This document shows, piece after piece, positions 32,604-41,744 of a stretch of DNA of 54,098 nt. The stretch covers positions 1 through 54,098 of the forward strand of contig JASBUI010000023.1 in NCBI GenBank assembly GCA_030148005.1. Reading direction: 5' to 3'. The notes beneath the pieces are model-generated. The model made no database searches, was not told the DNA's origin, and worked only from the letters and a program-made list of their open reading frames with translations. Within the stretch, counting starts at the first letter, position 1. Each line of letters begins with the position of its first letter. This DNA comes from Paracoccaceae bacterium (GTDB taxonomy: Bacteria > Pseudomonadota > Alphaproteobacteria > Rhodobacterales > Rhodobacteraceae). A program made the position numbers and the translations under genes.

Positions 32604-34790
32604 ATGAGCTTCTTTGACGAAGGCGCGCTGGTCGGTGTGCTGACAACCCAGCCGCTTGACCGGCTTCTGGACTATAAAGCGCCCGAAGGCGGCTGTCATA
32701 CCGGGGCCTTCGTCGAAGTGCCGCTTGGCCCGCGCAAAGTGCTGGGGGTTGTCTGGGACAAGGGGCAGGGCGGCTATGATCCTGCCAAGGTGCGCAGCGT
32801 GATCCGGGTTCTGGATGCCCCGCCCATGCGGCAGGAGATGCAGGCATTTCTGACGCGTGCCGCCGAATACACGATCACGCCCATGCCCGCGATGCTGCGG
32901 CTGGCCACACGCTCACCCGGGCTTGGCGATCCGCCCTCGATGCGCCGCGTCTACCGGGCAGGGCAGGGCGAACCTGACCGCCACACCGCGGCGCGCGCAC
33001 GGGTGATGGACACGTTGGCCGAATACGGCGGGCTGGCCTTTACGCTGGGCGAGCTGGCCGAACTGGCCGGGGTAAGCACTTCTGTCGTCAAAGGTCTCGT
33101 CAAACAGGGCGTTGTCGCCGAAGAGGACAGCCCCCGCGATCTGCCCTTTCCGGTCCTTGATCCGGGCCATGGCGGCGTTGATCTGACGCCAGAGCAACAG
33201 GCCGCCGCAGACCCAATTCGCGCCGCCGTCGCCAGCGGCGACTATGGCACCACGCTTTTGAAGGGCGTCACCGGGTCGGGCAAGACAGAGGTCTACCTCG
33301 AAGCGGTCGCCGAATGCCTTGCAAAGGGGCGTCAGGCGCTGGTCCTTCTGCCCGAAATCGCGCTGACGGCCGAATTTCTGACCCGCGTGGAAAAGCGCTT
33401 TGGCGCGCGCCCTGCCGAATGGCACTCCGGCGTGACCATGACCGAACGGCGCCGCACATGGAAAATGACGGCCGAAGGGGGCGCTTCGCTTGTGGTCGGC
33501 GCGCGCTCGGCGCTGTTTCTGCCCTACCGCGATCTGGGCCTTGTCGTTGTGGATGAAGAACACGACACCTCTTACAAGCAAGAGGATGGCGTCTTTTACA
33601 ACGCCCGCGACATGGCCGTCCTGCGCGCCTCTATCTGCGGGGCCCATGTGATCCTCGCCTCTGCCACGCCCAGCCTTGAAAGCTGGGCCAACGCCGAGGC
33701 GGGCAAATACAGCCGCGTGACCCTTGCCGCCCGTTTCGGCGCCGCGCAAATGCCGGATATGCGCGCCATCGACATGCGCGATGAAACCCTTCCATCAAGC
33801 CGCTGGATTTCGCCCAGCCTTCAACGCGCCGTCACCCAGCGTCTTGAGCGCGCTGAGCAGTCGCTTTTGTTCATCAACCGGCGCGGCTATGCGCCGATCA
33901 CGCTTTGCCGGGCCTGCGGCCACCAGATCGGCTGTGAAAACTGTGACGCCCGCATGGTCGAACATCGCTTTCTCAAGCGTCTCGTCTGCCACCAGTGCGG
34001 CGAAACCAAACCCATGCCCGAGGCGTGCCCTTCCTGCGAAGCCAAGGACAGGCTTGCGCCCGTGGGACCGGGCGTGGAGCGTCTGGCAGAGGAAACCGCC
34101 GCCCTGTTTCCAGAGGCCCGCATCGCCGTTCTGTCATCCGACCTTTACGGCTCTGCCCGCGCGCTGAAGGAACACATCCTGAAGATCGCCGAGGGTCAGG
34201 CCGATATCATCATCGGAACCCAGCTTGTGGCAAAGGGCCATAACTTTCCGCTGCTGACGCTTGTTGGCGTGATCGACGCCGATCTTGGGCTTCAGGGCTC
34301 GGACCTGCGCGCCGCCGAACGCACGTTTCAACTTATGCGACAGGTCGCCGGGCGCGCCGGGCGGGCGGAAAAGACCGGCACCGCGCTGTTGCAGACCTAT
34401 CAGCCCGACCACCCGGTGATCCGCGCCATCCTGTCGGGCGACGAAGACGGCTTTTGGCGGGCCGAAGCGGCCGAGCGTCAGCATGCAGGCGTGCCGCCAT
34501 ACGGGCGCATGGCCGGAATTGTCCTCTCTTCGCCCAACGTGCAAGAGGTGTTTGATCTGGGCACCCGGATGGCGCGCAAGGATGGCCCCCTGCGCCAGAT
34601 CGGCGCGCAGGTCTTTGGCCCGGCCCCGGCCCCCATCGCGCGCATTCGCGGGCGCCACCGCGTGCGCCTTCTGGTCAAGGCAGACAAGGGCGCCCCGGTG
34701 CAAGACGCCGTGTCACGCTGGATCGCACAGTTCAAATGGCCCGCAACGTTGCGGGTCTCCATCGACATCGATCCGCAAAGTTTCTACTAG
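32604..34790 (+). CDS. priA: Primosomal replication helicase PriA
   Basis: A 728-residue superfamily 2 helicase that reloads the replisome at stalled forks. An N-terminal DNA-binding domain (about 1-105) is followed by Walker A GVTGSGKTE (about residue 222), the DEEH box (VVVDEEHDTSYKQED), and paired zinc-binding Cys (CRACGHQIGCENC and CHQCGETKP...CPSC). The C-terminal helicase motifs include GRAGRAEK. ATG is 81 bases from the divergent transaldolase gene. The stop overlaps the end of the convergent gene by four bases. Confidence 0.95.
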   Translation: MSFFDEGALVGVLTTQPLDRLLDYKAPEGGCHTGAFVEVPLGPRKVLGVVWDKGQGGYDPAKVRSVIRVLDAPPMRQEMQAFLTRAAEYTITPMPAMLRLATRSPGLGDPPSMRRVYRAGQGEPDRHTAARARVMDTLAEYGGLAFTLGELAELAGVSTSVVKGLVKQGVVAEEDSPRDLPFPVLDPGHGGVDLTPEQQAAADPIRAAVASGDYGTTLLKGVTGSGKTEVYLEAVAECLAKGRQALVLLPEIALTAEFLTRVEKRFGARPAEWHSGVTMTERRRTWKMTAEGGASLVVGARSALFLPYRDLGLVVVDEEHDTSYKQEDGVFYNARDMAVLRASICGAHVILASATPSLESWANAEAGKYSRVTLAARFGAAQMPDMRAIDMRDETLPSSRWISPSLQRAVTQRLERAEQSLLFINRRGYAPITLCRACGHQIGCENCDARMVEHRFLKRLVCHQCGETKPMPEACPSCEAKDRLAPVGPGVERLAEETAALFPEARIAVLSSDLYGSARALKEHILKIAEGQADIIIGTQLVAKGHNFPLLTLVGVIDADLGLQGSDLRAAERTFQLMRQVAGRAGRAEKTGTALLQTYQPDHPVIRAILSGDEDGFWRAEAAERQHAGVPPYGRMAGIVLSSPNVQEVFDLGTRMARKDGPLRQIGAQVFGPAPAPIARIRGRHRVRLLVKADKGAPVQDAVSRWIAQFKWPATLRVSIDIDPQSFY

Positions 34791-35296
34791 CGCTTGGCGT
34801 CCAGCTTGAAGGTAAGCCCGAAGCTGACAATCGCCTGCACCGGTTTGCCATCTGACGGGATCACCTGAACAAAGGCATTGCCCCAGCGCGCCTGAACCCC
34901 CGCGATCGGCACAAAATCCCCGACATGCACCGCAAAGCGGCGCCCATCGACGGGGTAAAGCGCCGTTCCGGCAAAGATACCAAGATCAAAACTTCCCCGC
35001 TGCAGGATCGGAAGGCTGGCCGTTGCCGCCATTCCCGGCCTGCCATAGCTGTTGCGGAAAAGCCCGATGTTGAACCCGATCGGCTGGCCCCATGCCTCGA
35101 ACGCCTTGTCCCAGGTCAGGAAAATGCCGGGGTTCACCTCTTCAAACCCGCTGGCCCCGATATGGCGCGATCCGATAAGCGCCGAAACCCTGTCGGGTCC
35201 GGCAGCGGCCGGTCCTGCCAGCGCCAAAAGCCCGGCCAGCAGCGCCGCAAAGGCGCGCGCCGCGGCGCTGCGGTTTGGATTTGGGTGCCTGTTCAT
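34787..35296 (-). CDS. Secreted or outer-membrane protein of unknown function
   Basis: A 169-residue protein with a clear Sec signal peptide (hydrophobic AFAALLAGLLALAGPAAAG, cleavage about residue 32). The mature part alternates hydrophobic and polar residues, is rich in Gly and aromatics (GFNIGLFRNSYGRPG, DLGIFAGTALYP), and ends in SFGLTFKLDAKR. This pattern fits a small eight-stranded beta-barrel. The string FEEVNPG resembles small barrel families whose members start with a similar E-x-NPG motif, but I cannot name the family. It is convergent with priA and stands alone. Confidence 0.6.
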   Translation of the reverse strand: MNRHPNPNRSAAARAFAALLAGLLALAGPAAAGPDRVSALIGSRHIGASGFEEVNPGIFLTWDKAFEAWGQPIGFNIGLFRNSYGRPGMAATASLPILQRGSFDLGIFAGTALYPVDGRRFAVHVGDFVPIAGVQARWGNAFVQVIPSDGKPVQAIVSFGLTFKLDAKR

Positions 35297-35504
35297 CTTT
35301 GCTGCCTTGGCTTTCCTGCAAGTTTGCGCGCAGACTGCCCCACCTTGCGCCGCTTGCCAAGCCGCCGCGCGGGGGGCCAGAAAGATTGCCGCGCCCCCGT
35401 GGCGCTAAAGCCCCCCCGCACGAACCTGCGCCCACCGCCGCCCTGCGGGCGCAGCCGGGCGATTGCCCCTCGCACCGGCCAAAAAATGGGCCTAAGAAAG
35501 CGCC

Positions 35505-36746
35505 ATGGTATTTTCCCGCAACCCCGTCCCGCTTGCCGAGGCAACGAATTTCCCGCTTTGGCGCAGACCGATCGCTCTTTTGCTTCTGACCGCGATTGCC
35601 ATGCCGATTGCCTTTTCGACATGGTCGGCGCTGCTGAACAATTTCGTCATCGAGATGGCAAGCTTTGATGGCGTCGATATCGGCATGCTGCACATGGTGC
35701 GCGAAGTGCCGGGCTTTCTGGCCATCGGCGTGATCGCCATCATCATCTTTGTCCATGAACAGGTGCTGGCGCTTGTCTCGCTTCTGCTTTTGGGCGTGGC
35801 CACAGCCGTCACCGCATGGTTCCCCTCGCTGGCCGGTATCCTGACCATCACCATGCTGTCCTCGATCGGGTTTCACTATTACGAAACGGTCAACCAGTCG
35901 CTGCAACTGCAATGGATCGACAAGGCCCGCGCGCCGCGCGTTCTAAGCTGGCTTGTCGCGGCAGGCTCTGCCGCCACGCTTGTCGTCTATGTCCTGATCG
36001 TCTCGACGTGGAAGGCCTTTGATCTGTCCTACAACACGGTCTATCTGGCCTCGGGCGGGCTTACCGCGCTGATCGCGCTGGCCGCCTTTCTGATCTTCCC
36101 GCGATTTGAGGCGCCAAACCCGCAGGTAAAGCGCCTGATCCTGCGCCGCCGCTACTGGCTTTACTATATGCTTCAGTTCTTTGCCGGCGCGCGCCGCCAG
36201 ATCTTTGTGGTCTTTGCCGGCTTCATGATGGTCGAAAAGTTCGGCTTTGAAGTTCAAGAAGTCACCGCCCTTTTCATGCTGAACCTTATGGCCAACATGA
36301 TCTTTGCCCCCATCATGGGCCGCGCCGTGGGCCGCTTTGGCGAACGCCGCGTGCTGATCTTTGAATACGCAGGGCTTGTTGCGGTCTTTCTGGCCTATGG
36401 CGGCATCTATTACTTTGGCTGGGGCGTGGTGCTTGCCGCCGCGCTATACGTCCTTGATCACATGTTCTTTGCGCTGGCCTTTGCGCTGAAAACCTACTTT
36501 CAGAAAATCGCCGACCCCGGCGATATTGCGCCCACGGCGGCGGTGGCCTTTACCATCAACCATATCTCGGCGGTCGCCCTTCCGGTGCCGCTGGGCTTTT
36601 TGTGGATCTATTCGCCCGGATCGGTCTTCATGGCCGCAGCTTCGATCGCGGCAACCTCGCTTTTGCTGGCCTGCCTGATCCCGCGCCACCCCGAGCCGGG
36701 CAATGAAACCGTCCTGTCACGCTTTCGCGCAATGCCTGCGGCCTAG
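35505..36746 (+). CDS. Major facilitator superfamily transporter
   Basis: A 413-residue inner-membrane carrier with about twelve hydrophobic helices in two halves, separated by a short cytosolic loop near residue 200 ([21 protein letters not shown]). The pattern [22 protein letters not shown] in the second half is the standard loop 8-9 motif of the MFS fold. The substrate is unknown. No obvious partner gene is adjacent: upstream are 208 bases without a gene, and downstream is msrA after 53 bases. The start ATG has no strong ribosome-binding site. Confidence 0.82.
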   Translation: MVFSRNPVPLAEATNFPLWRRPIALLLLTAIAMPIAFSTWSALLNNFVIEMASFDGVDIGMLHMVREVPGFLAIGVIAIIIFVHEQVLALVSLLLLGVATAVTAWFPSLAGILTITMLSSIGFHYYETVNQSLQLQWIDKARAPRVLSWLVAAGSAATLVVYVLIVSTWKAFDLSYNTVYLASGGLTALIALAAFLIFPRFEAPNPQVKRLILRRRYWLYYMLQFFAGARRQIFVVFAGFMMVEKFGFEVQEVTALFMLNLMANMIFAPIMGRAVGRFGERRVLIFEYAGLVAVFLAYGGIYYFGWGVVLAAALYVLDHMFFALAFALKTYFQKIADPGDIAPTAAVAFTINHISAVALPVPLGFLWIYSPGSVFMAAASIAATSLLLACLIPRHPEPGNETVLSRFRAMPAA

Positions 36747-36799
36747 AAAAGGCGCGCCGATTGCCTATATCTGACCAAGCCCGCAGCGAGGAGTTAGCG

Positions 36800-37450
36800 A
36801 TGTTCAATGCAAGTCGAAAAAAGCAGGAAATGGTCGACCGGGCCGAGGCGCTCGTCGGGCGCGCCGACCCGATCCCGACGGCACAGACGCATTTCATCAA
36901 TGGCCGCCCGCTGAAATCGGAAGTGCCCCAAGGCATGGCCGAGGCGATGTTCGGCATGGGCTGTTTCTGGGGCGTTGAACGCATGTTCTGGAAGCTGGAT
37001 GGCGTCTGGCTGACGATGGTCGGCTATGCCGGCGGCTATACGCCCAACCCCACCTATCAAGAGGTCTGCACCGGCAAGACCGGCCATAATGAGGTGGTGC
37101 GCGTCATCTATGATCCCGCCGTCATCAGCTATGGCGATCTGCTCCGCGTCTTCTGGGAGGGCCATGATCCCACGCAAGGCATGCGGCAGGGCAATGACAT
37201 GGGCACTCAGTACCGCTCTGGCATCTATTTCTACGGCCCGCTGCAACAGCAAGAGGCCCAAAACAGCGGCCATGACTTTGCACCGCGCCTTCTGGATGCG
37301 GGCTATGGCGCGATCACGACCGAGATCATTCCAGCCCCCACCTTCTTTTTCGCGGAGGATTACCACCAGCAGTACCTTGCCAAGAACCCCTCGGGCTATT
37401 GCGGTATCGGCGGCACCGGCGTGACCTGCCCAATCGGCACGCGGGTATGA
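36800..37450 (+). CDS. msrA: Peptide methionine sulfoxide reductase MsrA
   Basis: A 216-residue enzyme that reduces the S-epimer of methionine sulfoxide in damaged proteins. The nucleophilic Cys lies in [14 protein letters not shown] (about residue 55), with the typical [18 protein letters not shown] and GHNEVV following. [23 protein letters not shown] is also characteristic. ATG at 36800 has GAGGAG seven bases upstream and replaces the longer frame from 36761. It overlaps the acetyltransferase gene by ATGA, so the two are translated together. Confidence 0.96.
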   Translation: MFNASRKKQEMVDRAEALVGRADPIPTAQTHFINGRPLKSEVPQGMAEAMFGMGCFWGVERMFWKLDGVWLTMVGYAGGYTPNPTYQEVCTGKTGHNEVVRVIYDPAVISYGDLLRVFWEGHDPTQGMRQGNDMGTQYRSGIYFYGPLQQQEAQNSGHDFAPRLLDAGYGAITTEIIPAPTFFFAEDYHQQYLAKNPSGYCGIGGTGVTCPIGTRV

Positions 37451-37992
37451 AAGACTTGCTGGCCGATATGGCCAGTGGCGGGTGGTACAACTGCCTTGAA
37501 CCCGCGCTAGAGGCCGAACGCGCCCTGACCCGGCGCGCCGTTCACCAACATTGCACCATGCCCCCGGATCAGCGTGGGGCCTGCGGCCCGCTTTTGCGCG
37601 ACCGCTTTGGCACCTGCCCGCCGACAACTTATATAGAGGCGCCCTTTCACGCCTCTTACGCTTTCAACACCCATCTGGCGGCGGGCGTCTATATCAACGC
37701 AGGCTGCGTCATCCTTGATACCGCGCCGGTCTCTATCGGCGCCAACACCATGCTGGGCCCCGGCGTGCACATCTATACCGCCGATCACCACCGCGACCCG
37801 GTCAAGCGCCGCCGCGGCATCGAACGCGGTCTGGCCGTGACCATCGGCGCCGATGTCTGGATCGGCGGCCGTGTCATCATCCTGCCCGGCGTCACCGTCG
37901 GCGATGGCGCCATTCTGGCCGCCGGCGCGACGGTCACGCGCGATGTGCCTGCCCGATCACGGGTTGCAGGGGTGCCCGCCCGGGCGCTATAG
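37447..37992 (+). CDS. Maltose O-acetyltransferase-like hexapeptide transferase
   Basis: A 181-residue left-handed beta-helix acyltransferase of the Maa/NodL/LacA type, which acetylates a sugar hydroxyl using acetyl-CoA. The N-terminal mac domain (about 1-60, [15 protein letters not shown]) is followed by hexapeptide repeats ([54 protein letters not shown]). The catalytic His is in YTADHHRDP. The coupling to msrA is unusual and gives no clear hint about the sugar acceptor. Confidence 0.88.
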   Translation: MKDLLADMASGGWYNCLEPALEAERALTRRAVHQHCTMPPDQRGACGPLLRDRFGTCPPTTYIEAPFHASYAFNTHLAAGVYINAGCVILDTAPVSIGANTMLGPGVHIYTADHHRDPVKRRRGIERGLAVTIGADVWIGGRVIILPGVTVGDGAILAAGATVTRDVPARSRVAGVPARAL

Positions 37993-38023
37993 CGCGCCAT
38001 CATCCATGCCGGGGGCGCAAACC

Positions 38024-38902
38024 ATGACCACTTTCACCGCACTGACCACACTGACGGGCAAAGAGCGCGCCGAGGCGCTGGGCGAGGCGATGGAACGGGT
38101 CGAACCGGAGCCGACCGGCGTTGGCGTCTTCGAAGTCGAAGACGGCTCGGGCTTGTGGGAGGTCGGCGGCTACTTCGAAGGCGCCCCCGATCAGGCGGCC
38201 CTTGCGCTTCTGGCGGCGGCATTCGGCGCCAAACCCTTCGCCATCTCCGAGCTTCCCGAAACCGACTGGGTCGCCAAGGTGCGCCGCGAACTTGCCCCGG
38301 TCGAGGCGGGCCGCTTTTTCGTCTACGGAAGCCACGACGCCCATCTTGTCCCGGATGAGCCGGGGCGCGTTGCACTATTGATAGAGGCCGCGATGGCCTT
38401 TGGCACCGGCCACCACGGCACGACGCTTGGCTGCCTGCGTGCGCTTGACCGCCTGATCGACGCCGGGCTGAACCCCAAAGCGGTGCTCGACGTCGGCTGC
38501 GGCACCGCCGTTCTGGCCATGGCCGCCAGCGCGGTCTGGCCGGTGGTGTCACTTGCCAGCGACATCGATGCCGTCGCCGTTGATGTCGCCCGCGCCAATG
38601 TCGAGGCAAACGCGATGAGCGGAAAGGTGCTTTGCATAGAGGCCGCCGGCCTCGAAAATCCGCAGATTTCCGCCGAGCAACCCTTCGACCTTATTTTCGC
38701 CAACATTCTGATGGGTCCGCTGATTGCCCTCGCACCCGACATTTCCAAGGCCTCGGCGCCCGGTGGCAAAGTGATTCTTTCGGGGATTCTCAACGAGCAG
38801 GCCGATGAGGTGCTCAATGTTTATTGCGCAAACGGATACAGTCTTGATCGCCGCGAAGAGATTGTAGAATGGACCACGCTCTCTCTGACAAAATCGAACT
38901 AG
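38024..38902 (+). CDS. prmA: Ribosomal protein L11 methyltransferase PrmA
   Basis: A 292-residue SAM-dependent methyltransferase that trimethylates ribosomal protein L11. The SAM-binding motif I is VLDVGCGTAVLAMAA (about residue 155), preceded by the PrmA hallmark AMAFGTGHHGTTLGCL and followed by the NPPY-like catalytic stretch FDLIFANILMGPL. ATG at 38024 is preceded by GGGGGC at about eight bases; the longer frame starting at 37853 lies inside the upstream gene. It ends just before a short inverted repeat at 38909. Confidence 0.93.
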   Translation: MTTFTALTTLTGKERAEALGEAMERVEPEPTGVGVFEVEDGSGLWEVGGYFEGAPDQAALALLAAAFGAKPFAISELPETDWVAKVRRELAPVEAGRFFVYGSHDAHLVPDEPGRVALLIEAAMAFGTGHHGTTLGCLRALDRLIDAGLNPKAVLDVGCGTAVLAMAASAVWPVVSLASDIDAVAVDVARANVEANAMSGKVLCIEAAGLENPQISAEQPFDLIFANILMGPLIALAPDISKASAPGGKVILSGILNEQADEVLNVYCANGYSLDRREEIVEWTTLSLTKSN

Positions 38903-38908
38903 AATTGG

Positions 38909-38929
38909 CTCAATTCCTCCTTAATTGAG
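38909..38929 (+). other. Inverted repeat after prmA
   Basis: CTCAATT-N7-AATTGAG is a perfect 7-base inverted repeat, seven bases after the prmA stop. There is no T-run, so its role as a terminator is doubtful. It lies 80 bases before the next gene and could equally be a regulator site for that gene. Confidence 0.35.
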
Positions 38930-39008
38930 GCGCTCCGCCACATTTTGGCCGCATTTGGAGCAGATCACAGTCCCCGCAAGTGGGGGCTTGCTGCTGCTAG
39001 AGGCTGTT

Positions 39009-39362
39009 ATGGCGAACGCGAATTTTGTAGAGTTTGAGACACGGGCGCGGCGTATTGCGCGCCAGCACCGCCGCATGGCGCGGGGCTATGTCACGACTAT
39101 TACGCGTGACGGTCTTATCATCCACCGCCCAAAGCGCCGCTTTGGCCTGTCACCGCGCGGTATCGCGACGACGCTGGCGGTTCTGTTGGCTTTCAAGGTG
39201 ATGTTTTTCATGTATCTCGGCCCGATTACTTATGCCGGGCGCATTGCCAAGCTGGAAGCGGGCACCATGATCGAACAGGCAGGCGCCTGGGTCATGAGCG
39301 CCGGTCCGGCAACCGAATGGGTCGCGCAAACGATCAACTGGGCAATGTCTTTTCTTTTCTGA
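39009..39362 (+). CDS. Small membrane protein of unknown function
   Basis: A 117-residue protein with a very basic N-terminal half (RARRIARQHRRMARGYV, RPKRRFGLSPRG) and one transmembrane helix (about residues 56-75, IATTLAVLLAFKVMFFMYLG). The C-terminal half (EAGTMIEQAGAWVMSAGPATEWV) looks soluble and possibly amphipathic. ATG at 39009 has GAGG six bases upstream. It is followed by its own terminator. I do not recognise a family. A role as a membrane-anchored nucleic-acid- or lipid-binding protein would be a guess. Confidence 0.72.
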   Translation: MANANFVEFETRARRIARQHRRMARGYVTTITRDGLIIHRPKRRFGLSPRGIATTLAVLLAFKVMFFMYLGPITYAGRIAKLEAGTMIEQAGAWVMSAGPATEWVAQTINWAMSFLF

Positions 39363-39400
39363 CCGAAGGTTACGGTCCACTCGTTCCAATCTCTCAAGAA

Positions 39401-39429
39401 AACGTGCCCGTAGAACGGCACGTTTTTTT
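39401..39429 (+). terminator. Intrinsic terminator after 39009-39362
   Basis: AACGTGCC pairs with GGCACGTT around an eight-base loop, directly followed by a run of seven T. It ends the small membrane protein gene. Confidence 0.9.
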
Positions 39430-39454
39430 GTGCCCGTGAGCAATGTGCAGATAC

Positions 39455-39499
39455 AAAAAAACCCGGCGCAGGCCCGTTTCAGGCGGGCCGCGCCGGGTT
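39455..39499 (-). terminator. Intrinsic terminator of the DUF1127 gene
   Basis: On the minus strand AACCCGGCGC/GCGCCGGGTT closes a long stem that continues as GGCCCG/CGGGCC, and is followed by a T-run (GGGTTTTTTTG). It stands 26 bases from the plus-strand terminator, so the two convergent genes each carry their own. Confidence 0.9.
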
Positions 39500-39538
39500 C
39501 TAAGGATAGCTTGTGACTACCCTTGAATTTGAATGTGC

Positions 39539-39751
39539 TTAGCGCAGGAAGTGGCGCGAGATGACATTCTCGATCTCGCCGCGTGTCAGCCCGATATCGT
39601 CAAGTTCGCGCGATGAAAGGCGCGACAGGGCTTTGCGTGTCAGGCGTGCGTCGTTCCAGACCGCAACAGCGGCCAGAAAGTTGGTGATCGAAAAGCGGCG
39701 ACCAAATGTGGTTGCACCGCTCAGGGGGCGAAAGCTATCGAAAGCGGCCAT
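39539..39751 (-). CDS. DUF1127 domain small protein
   Basis: A 70-residue protein whose C-terminal half is the DUF1127 domain (VWNDARLTRKALSRLSS, then RELDDIGLTRGEIENVI). Small DUF1127 proteins are abundant in alphaproteobacteria; some bind RNA and affect phosphate and carbon metabolism, so a regulatory role is likely but unproven here. ATG at 39751 has AAGGA eight bases upstream. The TTG six codons earlier is not needed. The gene is followed by a strong terminator and is probably monocistronic. Confidence 0.85.
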   Translation of the reverse strand: MAAFDSFRPLSGATTFGRRFSITNFLAAVAVWNDARLTRKALSRLSSRELDDIGLTRGEIENVISRHFLR

Positions 39752-39928
39752 GATGGTCGTCCTTGTCAATGTGGTTGTCAGGGTGTGGACACTTGCGTCC
39801 GAGGGGCCACCTATGCCGGAATATTTGACCGCACAAGCCGCTGCTTTGGCATAGGCGATATGCGTTTTGCGAATGGCTCTTTCGGCGCCCGGGGGCAGGG
39901 CGCATTTGCCCCCGAAACTGCCGCCGCG

Positions 39929-40507
39929 TCAGTGCATCGGCTCGCCGCGCGCCAGTGCCATGTGATGCGCCTGATGATGCGCGCCCGTGGCCATCAACCC
40001 AAAGAAACCAAGCGCCCGGATGCGCGCCGCATCGCCGGCGCTTGTCACCGTCCAGACAAGCTTGCCGTCCCGATCCTCGACCACCGAATACCACCCGGTT
40101 TCACTGGTCAGAACCGGCGCATGTGCGGGCACCATGCGCAGCGCGGCCTCATTGCCCGGCTCACCCGGCTCCAGCGTCATCTCGATCCCGCCGTCGGTGT
40201 CACGCGTTTGCACAACCGTGCGCGTGACCATGCCGTCCATGTCCACAAGATGATCGCGCAGACCGGTGATATCGACCCGGGACCAGTCGGTCGCAGGGTC
40301 CTGCGCCAGTATCGCCGCAATCTCGGCCACCGCCGCAAAGGCGCCCTGACCGGGCTCAAGCGGCGCAGCAGGCCCCGCCGCGCCATGCGTCATCGCCGAA
40401 TGGTCCATCGTCTGGGCCGCAAGTGGCCCCGCGCCCATGCCCGCCAGTACCGCCATCCCAAGTATTGCGGCCCGCACGCCGCCGCCCCGCTGGTTGCTTT
40501 CGCCCAT
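39929..40507 (-). CDS. Periplasmic His/Met-rich protein of unknown function
   Basis: A 192-residue protein with a signal peptide (AAILGMAVLAGMGAGPLAAQ, cleavage about residue 32) and a mature N-terminus MDHSAMTHG. The central domain (AEIAAILAQDPATDWSRVDITGLRDHLVDMDG) is soluble, and the C-terminus is rich in His and Met (TGAHHQAHHMALARGEPMH). Such His/Met clusters at both ends fit copper or another soft metal in the periplasm. The frame continues 26 codons upstream to 40585, but ATG at 40507 puts the signal at the N-terminus. It is divergent from the Crp/Fnr regulator gene, so that regulator probably controls it. A hairpin (39890-39914) follows its stop. Confidence 0.65.
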   Translation of the reverse strand: MGESNQRGGGVRAAILGMAVLAGMGAGPLAAQTMDHSAMTHGAAGPAAPLEPGQGAFAAVAEIAAILAQDPATDWSRVDITGLRDHLVDMDGMVTRTVVQTRDTDGGIEMTLEPGEPGNEAALRMVPAHAPVLTSETGWYSVVEDRDGKLVWTVTSAGDAARIRALGFFGLMATGAHHQAHHMALARGEPMH

Positions 40508-40570
40508 CGCCTTGCTCCTATCGGTGTTCAAATTCTCCGCCCTTTCTAGACAGGGATGCCGCTCTGCGGA

Positions 40571-40586
40571 TATGATCTTGATCATA
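40571..40586. promoter_or_regulatory. 16-base palindrome at the Crp/Fnr regulator start
   Basis: TATGATC-TT-GATCATA is perfectly symmetrical. Its core TGAT-N4-ATCA matches the Crp/Fnr half-site pattern (TTGAT-N4-ATCAA) except at the outermost bases. It overlaps the regulator's first ATG and lies 64 bases from the divergent gene start, so it could serve autoregulation and control of both genes. Confidence 0.5.
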
Positions 40587-41174
40587 ATGTTGCCCGAACC
40601 CTTCCACGATTTGCCCGATGAGGCCCTGACACAGCGAGATGCGGCGCGGGGTGATCGGCTGTTTCACCAATCTGCCCCGGCGCTTGGCCCCATTTTCGTC
40701 GTCGAGGGCTGCGTTGAGATGATCCGCCACAGCGAAGGCGGTCACAAGATCGTCCTGCACCGCGCCGAAAGTGGCGAGACGCTGGCCGAAGCCTCGCTTT
40801 TCTCGCCGCATTACCACTGCGATTGCGTTGCCCTGCGCGACAGCCTTGTTGTTGCGATGGACAAGACCCTGATCCTGTCGCGGCTTGATCGCGATCCGGC
40901 CTTTGCCCGCGCCCTCTTGCGCCGCCTTGCCGGTCAGGTTCAGGGCTATCGCCGCCATATTGAGCTTTTGGCGATCAAAGGCGCAGAAGACCGCGTTCTG
41001 GCCGCGCTTGCCGAAATTAGCCAGCCCGGCAGCGTGATGGAGTTTGCCGCCACCATCGGTCTGACGCATGAGGCGACCTATCGCGCCCTGTCGCGCCTTG
41101 TGATCCGGGGGCTGGTCAGGCGCGTCTCGCGCGGGCGCTACCGCCTTGCTGGAAAGCGGCCCGAACGGCTTTGA
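40572..41174 (+). CDS. Crp/Fnr-family transcriptional regulator
   Basis: A 200-residue regulator with a short cyclic-nucleotide-like sensing domain (about 1-125) and a C-terminal winged helix-turn-helix (SVMEFAATIGLTHEATYRALSRLVIRGL, about residues 150-178). It lacks the N-terminal Cys set that FNR uses for its Fe-S cluster and a clear cAMP site. A notable stretch, FSPHYHCDCVALRD, packs two His and two Cys and could bind metal or heme. ATG at 40572 is used; a second in-frame ATG at 40587 is also possible, and neither has a strong ribosome-binding site. The palindrome at the start and the divergent metal-type gene suggest an autoregulated sensor for that gene. Confidence 0.8.
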   Translation: MILIIMLPEPFHDLPDEALTQRDAARGDRLFHQSAPALGPIFVVEGCVEMIRHSEGGHKIVLHRAESGETLAEASLFSPHYHCDCVALRDSLVVAMDKTLILSRLDRDPAFARALLRRLAGQVQGYRRHIELLAIKGAEDRVLAALAEISQPGSVMEFAATIGLTHEATYRALSRLVIRGLVRRVSRGRYRLAGKRPERL

Positions 41175-41237
41175 CCTTGGCGAATGTTCGCCTTTCGTGC
41201 TAGTGCTGAAAGCAGAGCAGTTAAGCAGAGGCAAAAG

Positions 41238-41744
41238 ATGCGCGTTTTGGGGATCGACCCCGGTCTGCGCACCCTCGGGTGGGGCGTGATCGATGTGGCA
41301 GGTTCGCGCCTGAGCCACGTGGCCAATGGCCATTGCAAGACGACCGGCACGGACCTGTCGCTGCGACTGCTAAGCCTTTTTGATCAGCTGACAGACATCC
41401 TGCATCGGTTTCAGCCGACAACGGCGGCCGTTGAACAGACCTTCGTCAACTCGAACGCAGCAGGGTCCCTGAAACTGGGGCAGGCGCGCGGCATCGCCGT
41501 TCTGGTGCCCGCCCGCGCCGGGATAGACGTCGGCGAATACGCCCCCAACGCTATCAAGAAATCCGTCGTTGGCGTGGGTCACGCCAGCAAGGACCAGATC
41601 GACCATATGGTCCGCCTGCAACTGCCCGGCGTTCAGATCGCCGGCCCCGACGCCGCCGATGCGCTTGCCATTGCCATCTGCCACGCCCATCACGCCCGTT
41701 CTTCAGACCGGCTTCAGCAGGCAATAACCAAGGGGGCATCATGA
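41238..41744 (+). CDS. ruvC: Holliday junction resolvase RuvC
   Basis: A 168-residue endonuclease that resolves Holliday junctions produced in recombination. The acidic catalytic residues are visible: Asp in LGIDPGLRT (about residue 7), Glu in AAVEQTFVN, and the Asp pair in [11 protein letters not shown] (about residue 145). ATG at 41238 follows GAGG at six bases; the 18-codon upstream extension is unsupported. The stop overlaps ruvA by ATGA. Confidence 0.96.
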   Translation: MRVLGIDPGLRTLGWGVIDVAGSRLSHVANGHCKTTGTDLSLRLLSLFDQLTDILHRFQPTTAAVEQTFVNSNAAGSLKLGQARGIAVLVPARAGIDVGEYAPNAIKKSVVGVGHASKDQIDHMVRLQLPGVQIAGPDAADALAIAICHAHHARSSDRLQQAITKGAS

